Shown: positions 18,235-27,099, counted from the stretch's first letter. The stretch: 64,000 bases of DNA from Pseudomonadota bacterium (GCA_009926615.1 RFOM01000002.1:1-64000), one strand, 5' to 3'. The notes: generated by a model not told the origin, from the letters alone. Program-made: numbers and translations.

Positions 18235-19560
18235 TCATTCCCGTGTGACCGTCATGAATTGCAGCTGCTGCCCCTTAGAGGCAAGCACCAGTGCCTTTGC
18301 ACGTCCGGGTCCCGGCGGCGTGACTGTTACAGTTTTTCCTTGACCCTTGTGCAGGGGAGCAAGCGCAGTTGCGATGAGAGCGCCGCGCGGCATATGTGAC
18401 GGGACGAGCGCAAAATTGCCTATGAAAAGCGGCTTTGCCGGAGTCGGGTCCTTCGGTTCGACGAGCGGGCCGATGAGCGAACGGGTTGATGCGGGAATCT
18501 GCATCCGGACATCGGAGGGCTGTCCGAGTGCACGGGTCACGTTTGCAAGACGGAGGGTCCGCTTGTGTATCACACTCTCGCGCCCCGTTTCGTCGATGGC
18601 GACAGTGTTGTCCGTCAGCCAGTCGGGGTTCCACATCTGGAGAGACACTAATCGTTTTTCGGCCGTAATGCTGCCAAAAAATGTTGAACCGCGGGTAAAA
18701 CCGATGAGACTCAGTTCAGTAATGTTTTTGCCTAAAGGATTCGTCGCCAGCCAGTCCTGAAGACATTTATAAAATGCGGGCGTATTGCTGACGATGACTG
18801 TGATTCTTTCATTACTTTCCGACGCAGGCCGTGATTTGCCGGCCTGACAGAGAGCTTCAAGGCGTGTTCCCGAATCACCGGCAGCCTTTGCAAACAACTC
18901 CGGATTGAAATCTGAAGTGCCCAACGCATGAAGAACCAGTCCCAGATTATTTTTGCGCGTAGGCAAATTGGCCGGCACCTTTCGGGACACGACGTCCAGA
19001 AATTGTCCGCGGGTGATCGCCAGACCTTTGGCCTGATGCCGGTAGCGCGGAGTCAGTGTGACTGAATTCACCGGAATTTTTTGCTGCCTCAAAGTGTCTT
19101 CGAGTTCCTTGAGGGTTTTGCGCCATGCAAGGTAATCCACTTCTCCCGTGGTTGTGAGTTCTGTCTCCGTTTCTGCAGTTTCGGTCTTGGCCTTTTGCGG
19201 TTGTGCGGTTTCGGCCGTTGCCGCCTTCGGCTCCTTTTCGGGATCGGTTGCTTTCAGGGGGACTGGCTGTGCTGCGGGCGTGACCTCCGCCTTAAGGTTA
19301 TCGGCATCTTTTTCCTCGCCGGCCTCCGGTAATGATTTTGGCGACAATTGCGAGGTTTCTGTCAGATTGACTTTTTGCGCGGGGACATCTGCAGCCGGTT
19401 GAGCCCGCATGGCGGCAATGGGCCTTTGCGGAGAAATTCTGTCAATTATTTTGCGAAAGACGAAACCTACGACAAGCGCCAGCAGAACTCCCGCGAGGAA
19501 GGCGACAAGATTGGGCGGAATGAAGTCTTTCTTGGGGAACTGACCGAGGTTGTTCGCCAT
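18235..19560 (-). CDS. Membrane-anchored protein with Lys/Glu/Thr linker, unknown
   Basis: A 441-residue protein with one N-terminal transmembrane helix (NLVAFLAGVLLALVVGFVF, about 17-35). A low-complexity linker rich in Lys, Glu, Ala, Pro and Thr (about 60-140) follows, then a folded C-terminal domain of about 290 residues that is presumably periplasmic. The C-terminal domain has alternating strand and helix patterns and ends in a beta-rich segment; no family is recognised. The ATG at 19560 follows AAGGT and starts MANNLGQF; a longer frame back to 19602 is less supported. It is followed closely by the polytopic membrane protein and is divergent from the gene at 19720. Confidence 0.62.
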   Translation of the reverse strand: MANNLGQFPKKDFIPPNLVAFLAGVLLALVVGFVFRKIIDRISPQRPIAAMRAQPAADVPAQKVNLTETSQLSPKSLPEAGEEKDADNLKAEVTPAAQPVPLKATDPEKEPKAATAETAQPQKAKTETAETETELTTTGEVDYLAWRKTLKELEDTLRQQKIPVNSVTLTPRYRHQAKGLAITRGQFLDVVSRKVPANLPTRKNNLGLVLHALGTSDFNPELFAKAAGDSGTRLEALCQAGKSRPASESNERITVIVSNTPAFYKCLQDWLATNPLGKNITELSLIGFTRGSTFFGSITAEKRLVSLQMWNPDWLTDNTVAIDETGRESVIHKRTLRLANVTRALGQPSDVRMQIPASTRSLIGPLVEPKDPTPAKPLFIGNFALVPSHMPRGALIATALAPLHKGQGKTVTVTPPGPGRAKALVLASKGQQLQFMTVTRE

Positions 19561-19719
19561 GAGTTTTACCTTCGTTTTGTATGTTGCACCTGATTTGGAC
19601 AATCATACGCCAGAAGGCAAACTTATCCTAGCCCCGTGTTTCTTTTTCGACGTTGCAGGGTGCCTGCAGGCGGGCGAGACTGAAGGGGCGCTCCCGCTGG
19701 TTCCGGAGGTTTTTCGCGA

Positions 19720-21567
19720 TTGCAGCCGACTGAGCATATGCATCTTGTGGTGCTTGAAAAAATTGTCATGGGCCCGATGAGTGCCCATGATGTTGTCGAT
19801 TTGTTTAGAAAAGATCCGAATATTTTTCATTCGGTGAAATGGATATCCCCCGAGGGCATGGCGCCGGTTCTGGTTCTTGAATGGTTTGCCGACTATACAG
19901 AAAACGGTGTTCTTGAAGATATTCTTTCGGCAGATGTTCCCCAAGAGTCAGATTCGGGAGTTCGCCAGACTTCCGATGGCCGCAGGTATGACCTTCCTCC
20001 GGTCAACGGAGGGCTGACTCCCTCCGAGGCGATTAAAGGAAGAAAGAGCAAATTAAGAGAATGGCTTGCTCTGTCGGTTTTGGCACTGTTTGGAATTTTA
20101 TTGCTGTGGGTCGGCATCAAGGTCATGCGGCCTGCCCGCTCGGGTGCGGTTCAGGAAAAACCGCTCGCCGCTAAACTGCTGGGTGCGACACCCGATGCTC
20201 TGCGAAATTATCAGGCCCTGCTTGAAGGTAAAATTGAGCGGGATCCGCAAAAATATTCGCGGGCATTGCTTAAGCTGCAAAAGGACAGGACGCTTTATCC
20301 TGAAGGACATTTGCCATCGGCCGAGCTGACGGCTGCAATTGTTCTTGTTCATCTGCGCACCGAAGAATTGGATGAACGTGAAGACTGGAAGCAGCTTCTT
20401 CAGCGTCTTCCTTCGGAGGCCAGACAGCAGGGAATTGCGCTCGCGGGCTATGAATTGTCTCGCGTATTTTCCGTCAGGCGCGAAATTCTTGCGGTCGCTC
20501 AAAGTTCAAAAAGCAAAACGGTCAAGACCAAAATCCTTAAAGAAACGCTTGCAGAACTGACTGTGATTCTGGAGCGCATGGTGCGGGTTGTTCCAAAGAG
20601 CGAACCTGAAGAAAAAGTTCTCCACGGTATGCTTCTCTCGCGCATATTGTCACTGACACTGATCAGCGCTTTGGAATATCCGGAGATTTTTGCAAACGAA
20701 CCGCTGTTTAAAAGTACACTTGCAAAGTTGCCGGACCTGCATCCGTTTTTGGGAACTGCAGATAAAATGATTCTCACCGAACTTGCAAAAATTGTGAATG
20801 ACAAAACGTTGCTGCGATCCGATTCTGCGGTATGGGAAAAGTCGCTTGCGGGCATGCTTGATATTAACGAACAGACGAGATTCATTTGTCAGCTCAACGA
20901 AACGGGATCGGGAACCGATGCGCTCCTTTTTCTGTTGACGCAAAGTGCCGTGACCAAAAAAGCTGTTCCGGAGGTTTCTGCTGTTTTTGACAAATGCTTT
21001 GTCGGACTCCGTCTGTATCCGCGGCTTTCGGCTCTTTCAGCCGGCTCGGAGCATGTTTCCGTCACCGAATTCGCCGGTGCCGGTGCTGCAGACGAAAGTC
21101 TGCTGAAAAAATTCCGAAAATCCTTTCCGACGTTCAATCCGCTGATTGCCAGACTGAAAGGCGAAAAAAATAATGCCGGCGAATGGATGCTCGTGCTTTA
21201 CGGGAATGGCGTGCTGGGCGGAAGAATTTCCTCTGCAGCCGCAAAATCACAGTCGGCCATGTGCGGAAAGGCAATGCTCAGCCACTCAATGTGCATTCAG
21301 ACAAGGTGGATTGAATCGTCCCGTAAATGGCGGGACCTTGTGCCTCTTGTGATTGAGTTGCGTGACGATATCAATCCACAGGAGCTTTCGCTTTTGGGTC
21401 AAAATTTTTTGTTCCATGCTGCCAGAGAGTCATTGCTCAACGGCGGCCGCAAAAAGGTAAAAGAGATTTTTGAAGCGATGCGGACGGTGAGGGATTTGGT
21501 TGATCCTGAAGATCCGCAGATTCAGTTTCTGCTCGATTATGCGCAAAGTCTCGGGATCGAGACATAA
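19720..21567 (+). CDS. GYF-like/transmembrane/helical-repeat protein, unknown
   Basis: A 615-residue protein. Residues 1-50 (LEKIVMGPMSAHDVVDLFRKD, then VKWISPEGM) resemble the GYF_2-type domain that often sits at the N-terminus of bacterial membrane proteins. A single membrane helix (WLALSVLALFGILLLWVGIKVM) lies near residues 110-132, and the remaining 480 residues are mostly helical without recognised motifs. The TTG at 19720 is chosen because GGAGGT ends nine bases before it; an ATG at 19738 is too far from that site. The gene at 21583 follows after 15 bases and is probably co-transcribed. The 159 bases upstream form a divergent promoter region. Confidence 0.6.
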   Translation: MQPTEHMHLVVLEKIVMGPMSAHDVVDLFRKDPNIFHSVKWISPEGMAPVLVLEWFADYTENGVLEDILSADVPQESDSGVRQTSDGRRYDLPPVNGGLTPSEAIKGRKSKLREWLALSVLALFGILLLWVGIKVMRPARSGAVQEKPLAAKLLGATPDALRNYQALLEGKIERDPQKYSRALLKLQKDRTLYPEGHLPSAELTAAIVLVHLRTEELDEREDWKQLLQRLPSEARQQGIALAGYELSRVFSVRREILAVAQSSKSKTVKTKILKETLAELTVILERMVRVVPKSEPEEKVLHGMLLSRILSLTLISALEYPEIFANEPLFKSTLAKLPDLHPFLGTADKMILTELAKIVNDKTLLRSDSAVWEKSLAGMLDINEQTRFICQLNETGSGTDALLFLLTQSAVTKKAVPEVSAVFDKCFVGLRLYPRLSALSAGSEHVSVTEFAGAGAADESLLKKFRKSFPTFNPLIARLKGEKNNAGEWMLVLYGNGVLGGRISSAAAKSQSAMCGKAMLSHSMCIQTRWIESSRKWRDLVPLVIELRDDINPQELSLLGQNFLFHAARESLLNGGRKKVKEIFEAMRTVRDLVDPEDPQIQFLLDYAQSLGIET

Positions 21568-21582
21568 GCCGGAGTTTATATC

Positions 21583-22131
21583 GTGTCGATGTGCGTTCTT
21601 GTCAGAACTGAGGAATTTGAACTTCGGCCGCTTGCCGAACAGGACCTGATCGAGCATGCCGTGCGTGACGTGCCCGGTGTCAGGATGATTGAAAACGAAG
21701 AATGGATGAGCGTGCTCGACTCGCTTCCGGCTCTCGGTTCGCCGGTGGTCATGGTGCTTCCGCTGTCGCTCAAAGGAGCCCAAAAAGAACTTCAAAGGTT
21801 ACTCGGCGAACTTGAAAAGAGAATGCCGCTTCCTCAGCTGCTGGCAATTCTTCTGCTCATCCAAAATTCCGACAAAGCGCCGATTGCCCGCAATGAAACA
21901 CTCACCATGACATCTTGGCTGGAGCGAATCGATCAGTTCTTTGACAACGCGCTGCCCGTCAGTTTTATTTTCACTTCAAGCGAAAATCCGCGTCTCGTTC
22001 AGATGAACGTGTCGGCTGCAGTCAGCGGACTCTGGAAAACTCTTGAGTCTTTCAGGGAGCTGCGGGCCCTGTCGAATGAAATTGACAAGCTGCGCGTTCA
22101 GGTTGATCAGCTTGAACGCCGCCTGAAATGA
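21583..22131 (+). CDS. Unknown soluble protein with C-terminal coiled coil
   Basis: A 182-residue product with no signal peptide. It has a short alpha/beta N-terminal region, a hydrophobic segment PLPQLLAILLLIQNS that may be a buried helix, and a C-terminal heptad pattern (NEIDKLRVQVDQLERRLK) typical of a coiled coil. No family is recognised. The GTG at 21583 has GGAG eight bases upstream. It follows the GYF-like membrane protein by 15 bases, so the two may function together. Confidence 0.55.
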   Translation: MSMCVLVRTEEFELRPLAEQDLIEHAVRDVPGVRMIENEEWMSVLDSLPALGSPVVMVLPLSLKGAQKELQRLLGELEKRMPLPQLLAILLLIQNSDKAPIARNETLTMTSWLERIDQFFDNALPVSFIFTSSENPRLVQMNVSAAVSGLWKTLESFRELRALSNEIDKLRVQVDQLERRLK

Positions 22132-22135
22132 CATT

Positions 22136-23053
22136 TTACTTCAGAACCGTCTGACCCGATCGTCGCACAGAATCTGCTGCAAAAATAAAAAGACCTGTCC
22201 AGATAAACAAAAACGCGACCAGTTTTCCGGAGTCAAACGGTTCGCGAAATACAAAAACCGCGATTAAAAATTGAAACGTCGGCGAGATGTACTGGTAAAA
22301 ACCCAGAGTTGTCATGGGCAGCCGCATTGCGGCTTCGGCAAACCAGACCAGCGGCAACGCGGTCAACGCTCCGCCGGCTGCCAGCAGGAGAAGTGTTTTG
22401 ACTGCCTGAACGTCAGCCGGACCTTGCAGCACGGAAAACGGAGCAAGTTCCGGATGAAGGAGAATGGCAAGCGCAGCGGGAAAAAGGAGAAGACTTTCCA
22501 GAGCAGTTCCGCTTGTTCCTTTGAGTTCGGATTTTTTGCGAAGCACGCCGTACGCACTGAATGTGCCTGCAAGCGAGAGTGCAATCCACGGGAGTTTGCC
22601 GGCCGCAGCGGTCATCAGCAGAACACCGGCGCAGGCAAAAGCAAAGGCTGTCCATTGAAGCGGCCGAAGGACTTCTTTAAAAAAAAACGAACCTATCAGG
22701 ACATTGAAGATCGGATTGATGAAATAGCCGAGACTTGATTCGAGTGCATGTCCGGAATTCACGGCATAAATATAGAGACCCCAATTGATCCCGATGGCAA
22801 TTCCGCTCGGAATGCATTTTTTGACCGTTTCGAGGCCGGACGCAAAAGTCATCCATCCGCGCAACTGTTTTCGCACAGTGAAAATTATGAAGAAAAAAGC
22901 CAGTGACCAAAGAATGCGGTGAGCCAATATTTGAACCGGCGGAACATGTCTGAGCTCGCGCCAGAAAAGCGGAACGAATCCCCAAGTCGCATAGGCGGCA
23001 GCAGCGTAAATTGCTCCCGAACGTGATGCCGTTGCTTTTGCAGATTCGGTCAT
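22136..23053 (-). CDS. rarD: RarD-type EamA/DMT superfamily permease
   Basis: An inner-membrane transporter of the drug/metabolite superfamily, 305 residues with about ten helices. The N-terminal block AYATWGFVPLFWRELRHVPPVQILAHRILWSL is highly characteristic of RarD, as is GINWGLYIYAVNSGHALESSLGYFINP and, later, LGFYQYISPTFQFLIAVFVF. The substrate is unknown for the family. The ATG overlaps the glpD stop (TGATG), so the two are translationally coupled. It ends four bases from the opposing gene. Confidence 0.93.
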   Translation of the reverse strand: MTESAKATASRSGAIYAAAAYATWGFVPLFWRELRHVPPVQILAHRILWSLAFFFIIFTVRKQLRGWMTFASGLETVKKCIPSGIAIGINWGLYIYAVNSGHALESSLGYFINPIFNVLIGSFFFKEVLRPLQWTAFAFACAGVLLMTAAAGKLPWIALSLAGTFSAYGVLRKKSELKGTSGTALESLLLFPAALAILLHPELAPFSVLQGPADVQAVKTLLLLAAGGALTALPLVWFAEAAMRLPMTTLGFYQYISPTFQFLIAVFVFREPFDSGKLVAFLFIWTGLFIFAADSVRRSGQTVLK

Positions 23054-24405
23054 CAGATTATCCGCGTTTCAGGCAGCGACTTGAATAATTCGGGTGACTC
23101 ATTCAGCAGTTCGCCGATGAACCAGCTTTCCGCCGTTCCGGTCATGGACTGTCCGCCCTTTTGCAGCAGACGGGAAATTCTGTTTCCGAGTTTTTCGCAT
23201 TCGGCGCGGTATGTTGTGTATTTTCCGCCGTAGATTGAAAACATGCCCTGAACAGTTTCGTCGATGATTGTTTCCCGCGAAAGTGAGGAAATGTTCAGTC
23301 CCTCGTTTGACTGAAGATAGGCCGGAGACGAAAAGGGATTTTCAATCCATTCGCTGCGCATCTGCAGTCCGCTCATCACCCGCTGACGTTCTGCAACCGG
23401 CATGGTCCTCACGCCTGCGAATCGCTCTGCGATGTGTTCATCGGACGTGTCAATGTCCAGATTCAAATGTGCGGCATCCAGCAGATACTGAATTTCTTCC
23501 GGAGTCGGTTTTAAACCTCTCGGTTCGCGCGCAGGGAGTACGGATTCGGTTGTGCCGAGCAGCCACTGTCCGTTCCACGGGATAAAAAAGACGACCCTTT
23601 TGTCTTTGTTCTGCAGCAGGCACGCCGCCGAGTTTTCCGTCTTGGCGGAGGCTACGGCGGATTTTTTGAAAAGTATGTGGCTCCCCTGATTGAGAAGGCA
23701 GCGGATATGAGGTGTTATTCCCCAGCGAATGAGATTGGCGTTTGCCCACGCCCCTGCAGCATTGACGACGCAACGTGCTGTGACTTGCCGTTCTCCGGCT
23801 GAATTGCGAATGATCACGCGGAAGCCTTGTCCCGCATTCAGCGGAGCTATCCCCGAAACAGTCGCATTTTCTTCGTAGGTCGCACCCAGTTTTTGTGCTG
23901 CGGCTGCAGCAATTTTAACGATGACGTCGTCGAGCATTTGGGCATCGTAGTAAAGGAATGCACCGTCCGACTGCTGAAGCATGCGGTCTTTGTTAAGATA
24001 CGGTGCTGCTTCGAACATCTGTTCGGGAGTCAGGCGGCGTGATACGGGCAAGCCGCTGTTCCCTGCCATACTGTCGTAAATAAAGAGTCCGGTGCGCAGC
24101 ATCCATGCGGGCCTGTCTCCCTTGAAGACGGGCAACACGAACGGCAGCGGCTGAACCAGTCCTTTCAGAACCCGAAGAAGTAATGTGCGTTCGGTCAGGG
24201 CTTCATGAACAAGCGGCCATTGCATGAGGTGTTCGAGGTATCTGAGACCTCCGTGCACCAGCTTTGTCGAGCGGCTTGACGTTCCGCTCGAAAGAGATTT
24301 TTCTTCGACAAGATGAACGCCTTTTATTCGTCGGGAAGCAAGGTCATGAAGTAATCCTGCACCATGGCAACCTCCGCCGACAATAAGTACGTCCAAATCG
24401 GTCAT
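23053..24405 (-). CDS. glpD: FAD-dependent glycerol-3-phosphate dehydrogenase
   Basis: Oxidises glycerol-3-phosphate to dihydroxyacetone phosphate and passes electrons to quinone at the inner membrane. The FAD-binding motif is VLIVGGGCHGAGLLHDLASR at the N-terminus. Family blocks LSSGTSSRSTKLVHGGLRYLE, FFIPWNGQWLLGTTES and SIYGGKYTTYRAECEKL are present. At 450 residues it is shorter than E. coli GlpD (about 500) and lacks most of the C-terminal cap domain, a form also seen in other short homologues. It is coupled to rarD. A 14-base perfect palindrome sits in the upstream gap. Confidence 0.9.
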   Translation of the reverse strand: MTDLDVLIVGGGCHGAGLLHDLASRRIKGVHLVEEKSLSSGTSSRSTKLVHGGLRYLEHLMQWPLVHEALTERTLLLRVLKGLVQPLPFVLPVFKGDRPAWMLRTGLFIYDSMAGNSGLPVSRRLTPEQMFEAAPYLNKDRMLQQSDGAFLYYDAQMLDDVIVKIAAAAAQKLGATYEENATVSGIAPLNAGQGFRVIIRNSAGERQVTARCVVNAAGAWANANLIRWGITPHIRCLLNQGSHILFKKSAVASAKTENSAACLLQNKDKRVVFFIPWNGQWLLGTTESVLPAREPRGLKPTPEEIQYLLDAAHLNLDIDTSDEHIAERFAGVRTMPVAERQRVMSGLQMRSEWIENPFSSPAYLQSNEGLNISSLSRETIIDETVQGMFSIYGGKYTTYRAECEKLGNRISRLLQKGGQSMTGTAESWFIGELLNESPELFKSLPETRII

Positions 24406-24452
24406 CGAAGAACCTCGCGCTTTGAATATCTGTTTCGGAGCCGGATGCCCGC

Positions 24453-24466
24453 AGGGACCGGTCCCT
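24453..24466. promoter_or_regulatory. 14-base perfect palindrome upstream of glpD
   Basis: AGGGACCGGTCCCT reads identically on both strands and lies 48 bases before the glpD start, flanked by a run of six A. With no loop it is better read as a dimeric regulator site than as a terminator. The cognate regulator is unknown. Confidence 0.4.
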
Positions 24467-24510
24467 AAAAAAGTATCACGGATTCGAAGTCTGCCGAGGT
24501 CAATTTCAAG

Positions 24511-25683
24511 TCAGGAGAGAACATTCGCTGAGGTTTTGCGCAACGCCGCGGCTGTCTCGGCAATGATGCCCGCTGCGGACAGCATTTCGGATTCGGTGTT
24601 GGTCAGGCCAAGAGACACCCGAAAACTCGAGAGCGAAATATCGTCTTCTTGTCCCATGGCTTTGAGCACGTGACTGGATGTCGCCTGCAGCGTTCTGCAG
24701 GCGCTTCCGGAACTTACGCAGACACTGCGCATATTTTCGATGAGCTTCATCGCGTTGACACCCGCAATGTGCAGCATAACGATGCCCGCAGCGCGCTCTG
24801 CCGTGCGGCCGGTCTGAACAAAGTCGATTTGTCCGGCCAGAGCCGAAAGGAAAACGGATTCCAGATGCGAGAGATAATGCAGTCTGTCTGCTCTTTCTGA
24901 TACGTGCAGTTTAACGGCCTCCGCAAAACCGGCAATCGCAGCCAGATTCGGTGTACCGGAACGGAGGCCCGACTCGTGGCCGCCGCCGGTCAGTTGCGGC
25001 CGGAGCCTGATGCGCGGAGTGCACTTTCGCGCGATAAATGCAGCCGCTCCGCGACCGGCGTAAATTTTGGCGCCGGAGACCGTCGCGGTATCAAAATGAC
25101 ACGTTTGCGTGTTGAAGTGTCCGCGCGCAAATCCCTGAACGGCATCCACGTGAACATGTGCGCCGCGGTGACGGGCTATTTTGATAACCTCGGCAAGATT
25201 CTTCTGAATGATTCCGGTTTCGTTGTTGACGTCCATGACACACACACAAAGAGTGTTGTCATCAATTATATCTTTTGCGGCATCGGGATCTGTCTGACCG
25301 TTCGCGTCGACCGGCAGAACTGAAAGAATGATGCCGTCTGATTCGAGGTCCTGTGCCGTTGTGAGAATCGACGAATGTTCCGTGGCAGCAACGACAATTT
25401 TGTTTCTCCGGCGCATGGGGTGTCCGGCAAGCCCGCGCAGCAGCAGGTTGTTGGCTTCGGTTGCGGAAGAACAGAAAAAGATTTCATCAAATTGAACTCC
25501 CACCGCATCGGCAACAGTCTGGCGTGACTGGGCAAGTCCGTGTTCGGCAATTTCTCCCATCGGGTGAAGGCGATTTGCAGGATTGCCGTAAAATTTCGTC
25601 ATCCACGGCAGCATTCGGGCAATGACGCGGTTGTCGACCGGAGTTGCCGCAGCATGGTCGAGGTAGATCAACTGTTCGGGCAT
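24511..25683 (-). CDS. Cysteine desulfurase (NifS/IscS-like)
   Basis: A PLP enzyme that takes sulfur from cysteine for Fe-S cluster or tRNA thiolation. From the chosen start MPEQLIYLDHAAATPVD it has 390 residues. Motifs: GNPANRLHPMG, EHSSIL, DVNNETGIIQ, VDAVQG, PLP lysine Lys206 in SGAKIYAGRG, RSGTPN, and the catalytic Cys329 in SSGSAC. Where most homologues have His before the lysine (S-x-H-K), this protein has Ala, which is unusual. The frame extends 37 residues to an ATG at 25794; this extension looks non-homologous, but the ribosome site is weak for both starts. No iscU or other isc gene is adjacent. Confidence 0.88.
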   Translation of the reverse strand: MPEQLIYLDHAAATPVDNRVIARMLPWMTKFYGNPANRLHPMGEIAEHGLAQSRQTVADAVGVQFDEIFFCSSATEANNLLLRGLAGHPMRRRNKIVVAATEHSSILTTAQDLESDGIILSVLPVDANGQTDPDAAKDIIDDNTLCVCVMDVNNETGIIQKNLAEVIKIARHRGAHVHVDAVQGFARGHFNTQTCHFDTATVSGAKIYAGRGAAAFIARKCTPRIRLRPQLTGGGHESGLRSGTPNLAAIAGFAEAVKLHVSERADRLHYLSHLESVFLSALAGQIDFVQTGRTAERAAGIVMLHIAGVNAMKLIENMRSVCVSSGSACRTLQATSSHVLKAMGQEDDISLSSFRVSLGLTNTESEMLSAAGIIAETAAALRKTSANVLS

Positions 25684-25843
25684 TTTTATGCCGCCGAAAG
25701 TTATTTCTTCATTCGGGAATACAACATTATTTGAAGCAGAAAAGTGTTTGGCGAAAGGCGAATGACCGGCGGATTTTGAATTTGGTAGTGTCATGGTGAT
25801 CGCGTCTCCGGACGGTGAGTCGAGATAAAGTCAGAGCCAAACA

Positions 25844-25876
25844 CAAAAAGCCCGGTCAGTCCTGACCGAGCTTTTC
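25844..25876 (-). terminator. Intrinsic terminator after rpmF
   Basis: On the minus strand AAAAGCTCGGTCAG pairs with CTGACCGGGCTTTT across a two-base turn, followed by T-rich sequence. It ends the rpmF transcript 22 bases after its stop codon. Confidence 0.75.
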
Positions 25877-25897
25877 ATTCTCACGGAAGTATTCGTT

Positions 25898-26104
25898 TCA
25901 GCGGAGGGCTGCGACGAGGTCGGTCTTGAGATAGCGCTGTGCTACGAAACGGCCTTTGTAAAATCCGCAGCTTTCGCACACTGAGTGGGGAAGACGGGGA
26001 GCGGCGCAGTTTGAGCACTTGGAAAAGTTCAGAGCGGTCAACGCGTCATGTGCGCGGCGCATGTTGCGGACAGACTTGGATGTACGTTTCTTTGGCACTG
26101 CCAT
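25898..26104 (-). CDS. rpmF: 50S ribosomal protein L32
   Basis: A 68-residue large-subunit protein starting [20 protein letters not shown], the canonical L32 N-terminus. It has the zinc-binding pair CSNC (about residues 30-33) and CESC (about 43-46), so it is the zinc-containing form. It ends in a short non-conserved tail. In many bacteria rpmF is followed by plsX and fab genes; here it is a single gene between a strong promoter (26201-26229) and a terminator (25844-25876). Confidence 0.96.
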   Translation of the reverse strand: MAVPKKRTSKSVRNMRRAHDALTALNFSKCSNCAAPRLPHSVCESCGFYKGRFVAQRYLKTDLVAALR

Positions 26105-26200
26105 GATTCAACCTCGAGTTCTAAAAGGGGGCGTCATTCGATGTGTCTGACAAGTCAGAAAACCGCACCCGACGCGCCCGACGCATTCCTGAGTTTGGGG

Positions 26201-26229
26201 GTGATAGTCGAAGAGGGTAGAGGTGTCAA
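26201..26229 (-). promoter_or_regulatory. Sigma-70 type promoter of rpmF
   Basis: On the minus strand TTGACA (plus-strand 26224-26229), a spacer of exactly 17 bases and TATCAC (26201-26206) match the -35/-10 pattern, with a predicted leader of about 90 bases before the rpmF ATG at 26104. The -35 lies within a hairpin-forming GTAGAGGT/ACCTCTAC repeat (26217-26236) that could also serve the gene ending at 26250. Confidence 0.6.
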
Positions 26230-26249
26230 CCTCTACTTGAAGCCGATGA

Positions 26250-26981
26250 TTATCGGACGTTAAGTTCAAGAGTCACGGGTGAACCGTTGCGCTGCACATT
26301 CACCTGTACGCGGTTTTCTTCGCGCAACCCGTTCAAAAACTGAATAGTTTTTGCCACATTGGTAAGCGGAATTCCGTTAATTTCGCGGACAACGTCGCCG
26401 TCCTGCAGGCCCAGCTTATGAAAAATCGAATTCTGGTCGAACTGAAAAATTCGAAATCCGGTGATTTCGCCGTTGATGACCACCGGTTCGCTTGAGGCCT
26501 GCATGAGAATATTGGGCAGTTCTTCGCGGATCAGCCGGTCCCTGTATCGCCCGTCCACCTGAGTTCGCGTGCCGATGCGCTGAAAGCCTTCTTCGATGTG
26601 ACGATCGGCATTGGACACGCTGACTTTGGGCTGTTTGGGGGCCTGACTCGATGACATGCCGCCGAGTTTGTTCGAAATCATGGTCATTTGACCGTCATTC
26701 TCAACGAGGATCATCTGCGCGCGGTCCACACTCAGAAGAGTTCCGAGCCCGTAAACTTCTTCACCGGTTTTAAACGCTTTGACTTCAAAAGTTTCTCTGT
26801 TTTTGACGAGAGCTACGCCGCCCCGCGGGCTGACGATGGCACCGACAAGCTGAAGTAATTTTGTGGCATTTGCCTGCGCTCTGATTGAGCTTCCGCAGGT
26901 CAAAATCAGAGCGCAGCCGACAGCACGCAGGCAGAATCGGGCCCTGCAACGGCTGAGGTATGAACTGATTTTGTGGCTCAT
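26250..26981 (-). CDS. GspC-like type II secretion protein (HR + PDZ)
   Basis: A 243-residue inner-membrane-anchored periplasmic protein. It has a basic N-terminus and a hydrophobic segment (FCLRAVGCALILTCGSSI, about 15-32). A homology-region domain (about 40-100: GAIVSPRGGVALVKNRETF, then AQMILVENDG), a linker, and a C-terminal PDZ domain (about 170-243: FRIFQFDQNSIFHKLGLQDGD, VREINGIPL) follow. This layout is that of GspC, which links the T2SS inner-membrane platform to the secretin. No other gsp gene is in the window, so it is either an orphan or distant from its partners. The ATG at 26981 is a judgement; the frame extends to 27065. Confidence 0.75.
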   Translation of the reverse strand: MSHKISSYLSRCRARFCLRAVGCALILTCGSSIRAQANATKLLQLVGAIVSPRGGVALVKNRETFEVKAFKTGEEVYGLGTLLSVDRAQMILVENDGQMTMISNKLGGMSSSQAPKQPKVSVSNADRHIEEGFQRIGTRTQVDGRYRDRLIREELPNILMQASSEPVVINGEITGFRIFQFDQNSIFHKLGLQDGDVVREINGIPLTNVAKTIQFLNGLREENRVQVNVQRNGSPVTLELNVR

Positions 26982-27080
26982 CAGCCTTTTTGTCTCCAGA
27001 GGGGGCTCAACCTGCGACCGGCAATCTCTCAGTTTGAGTCTAATAGATTGCCTGACTCCTCCCAAGCAGGCCGGCGTGAC

Positions 27081-27089
27081 TTTGACTCA
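27081..27089 (+). promoter_or_regulatory. TTTGACTCA box upstream of alr
   Basis: TTTGACTCA followed by CCGCC lies 93 bases before the alr start. The 14-base string TTTGACTCACCGCC is repeated exactly at 38616 upstream of the mevalonate operon. It may be an operator or a -35 element; no good -10 lies 17 bases downstream. Confidence 0.4.
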
Positions 27090-27099
27090 CCGCCCGTAC

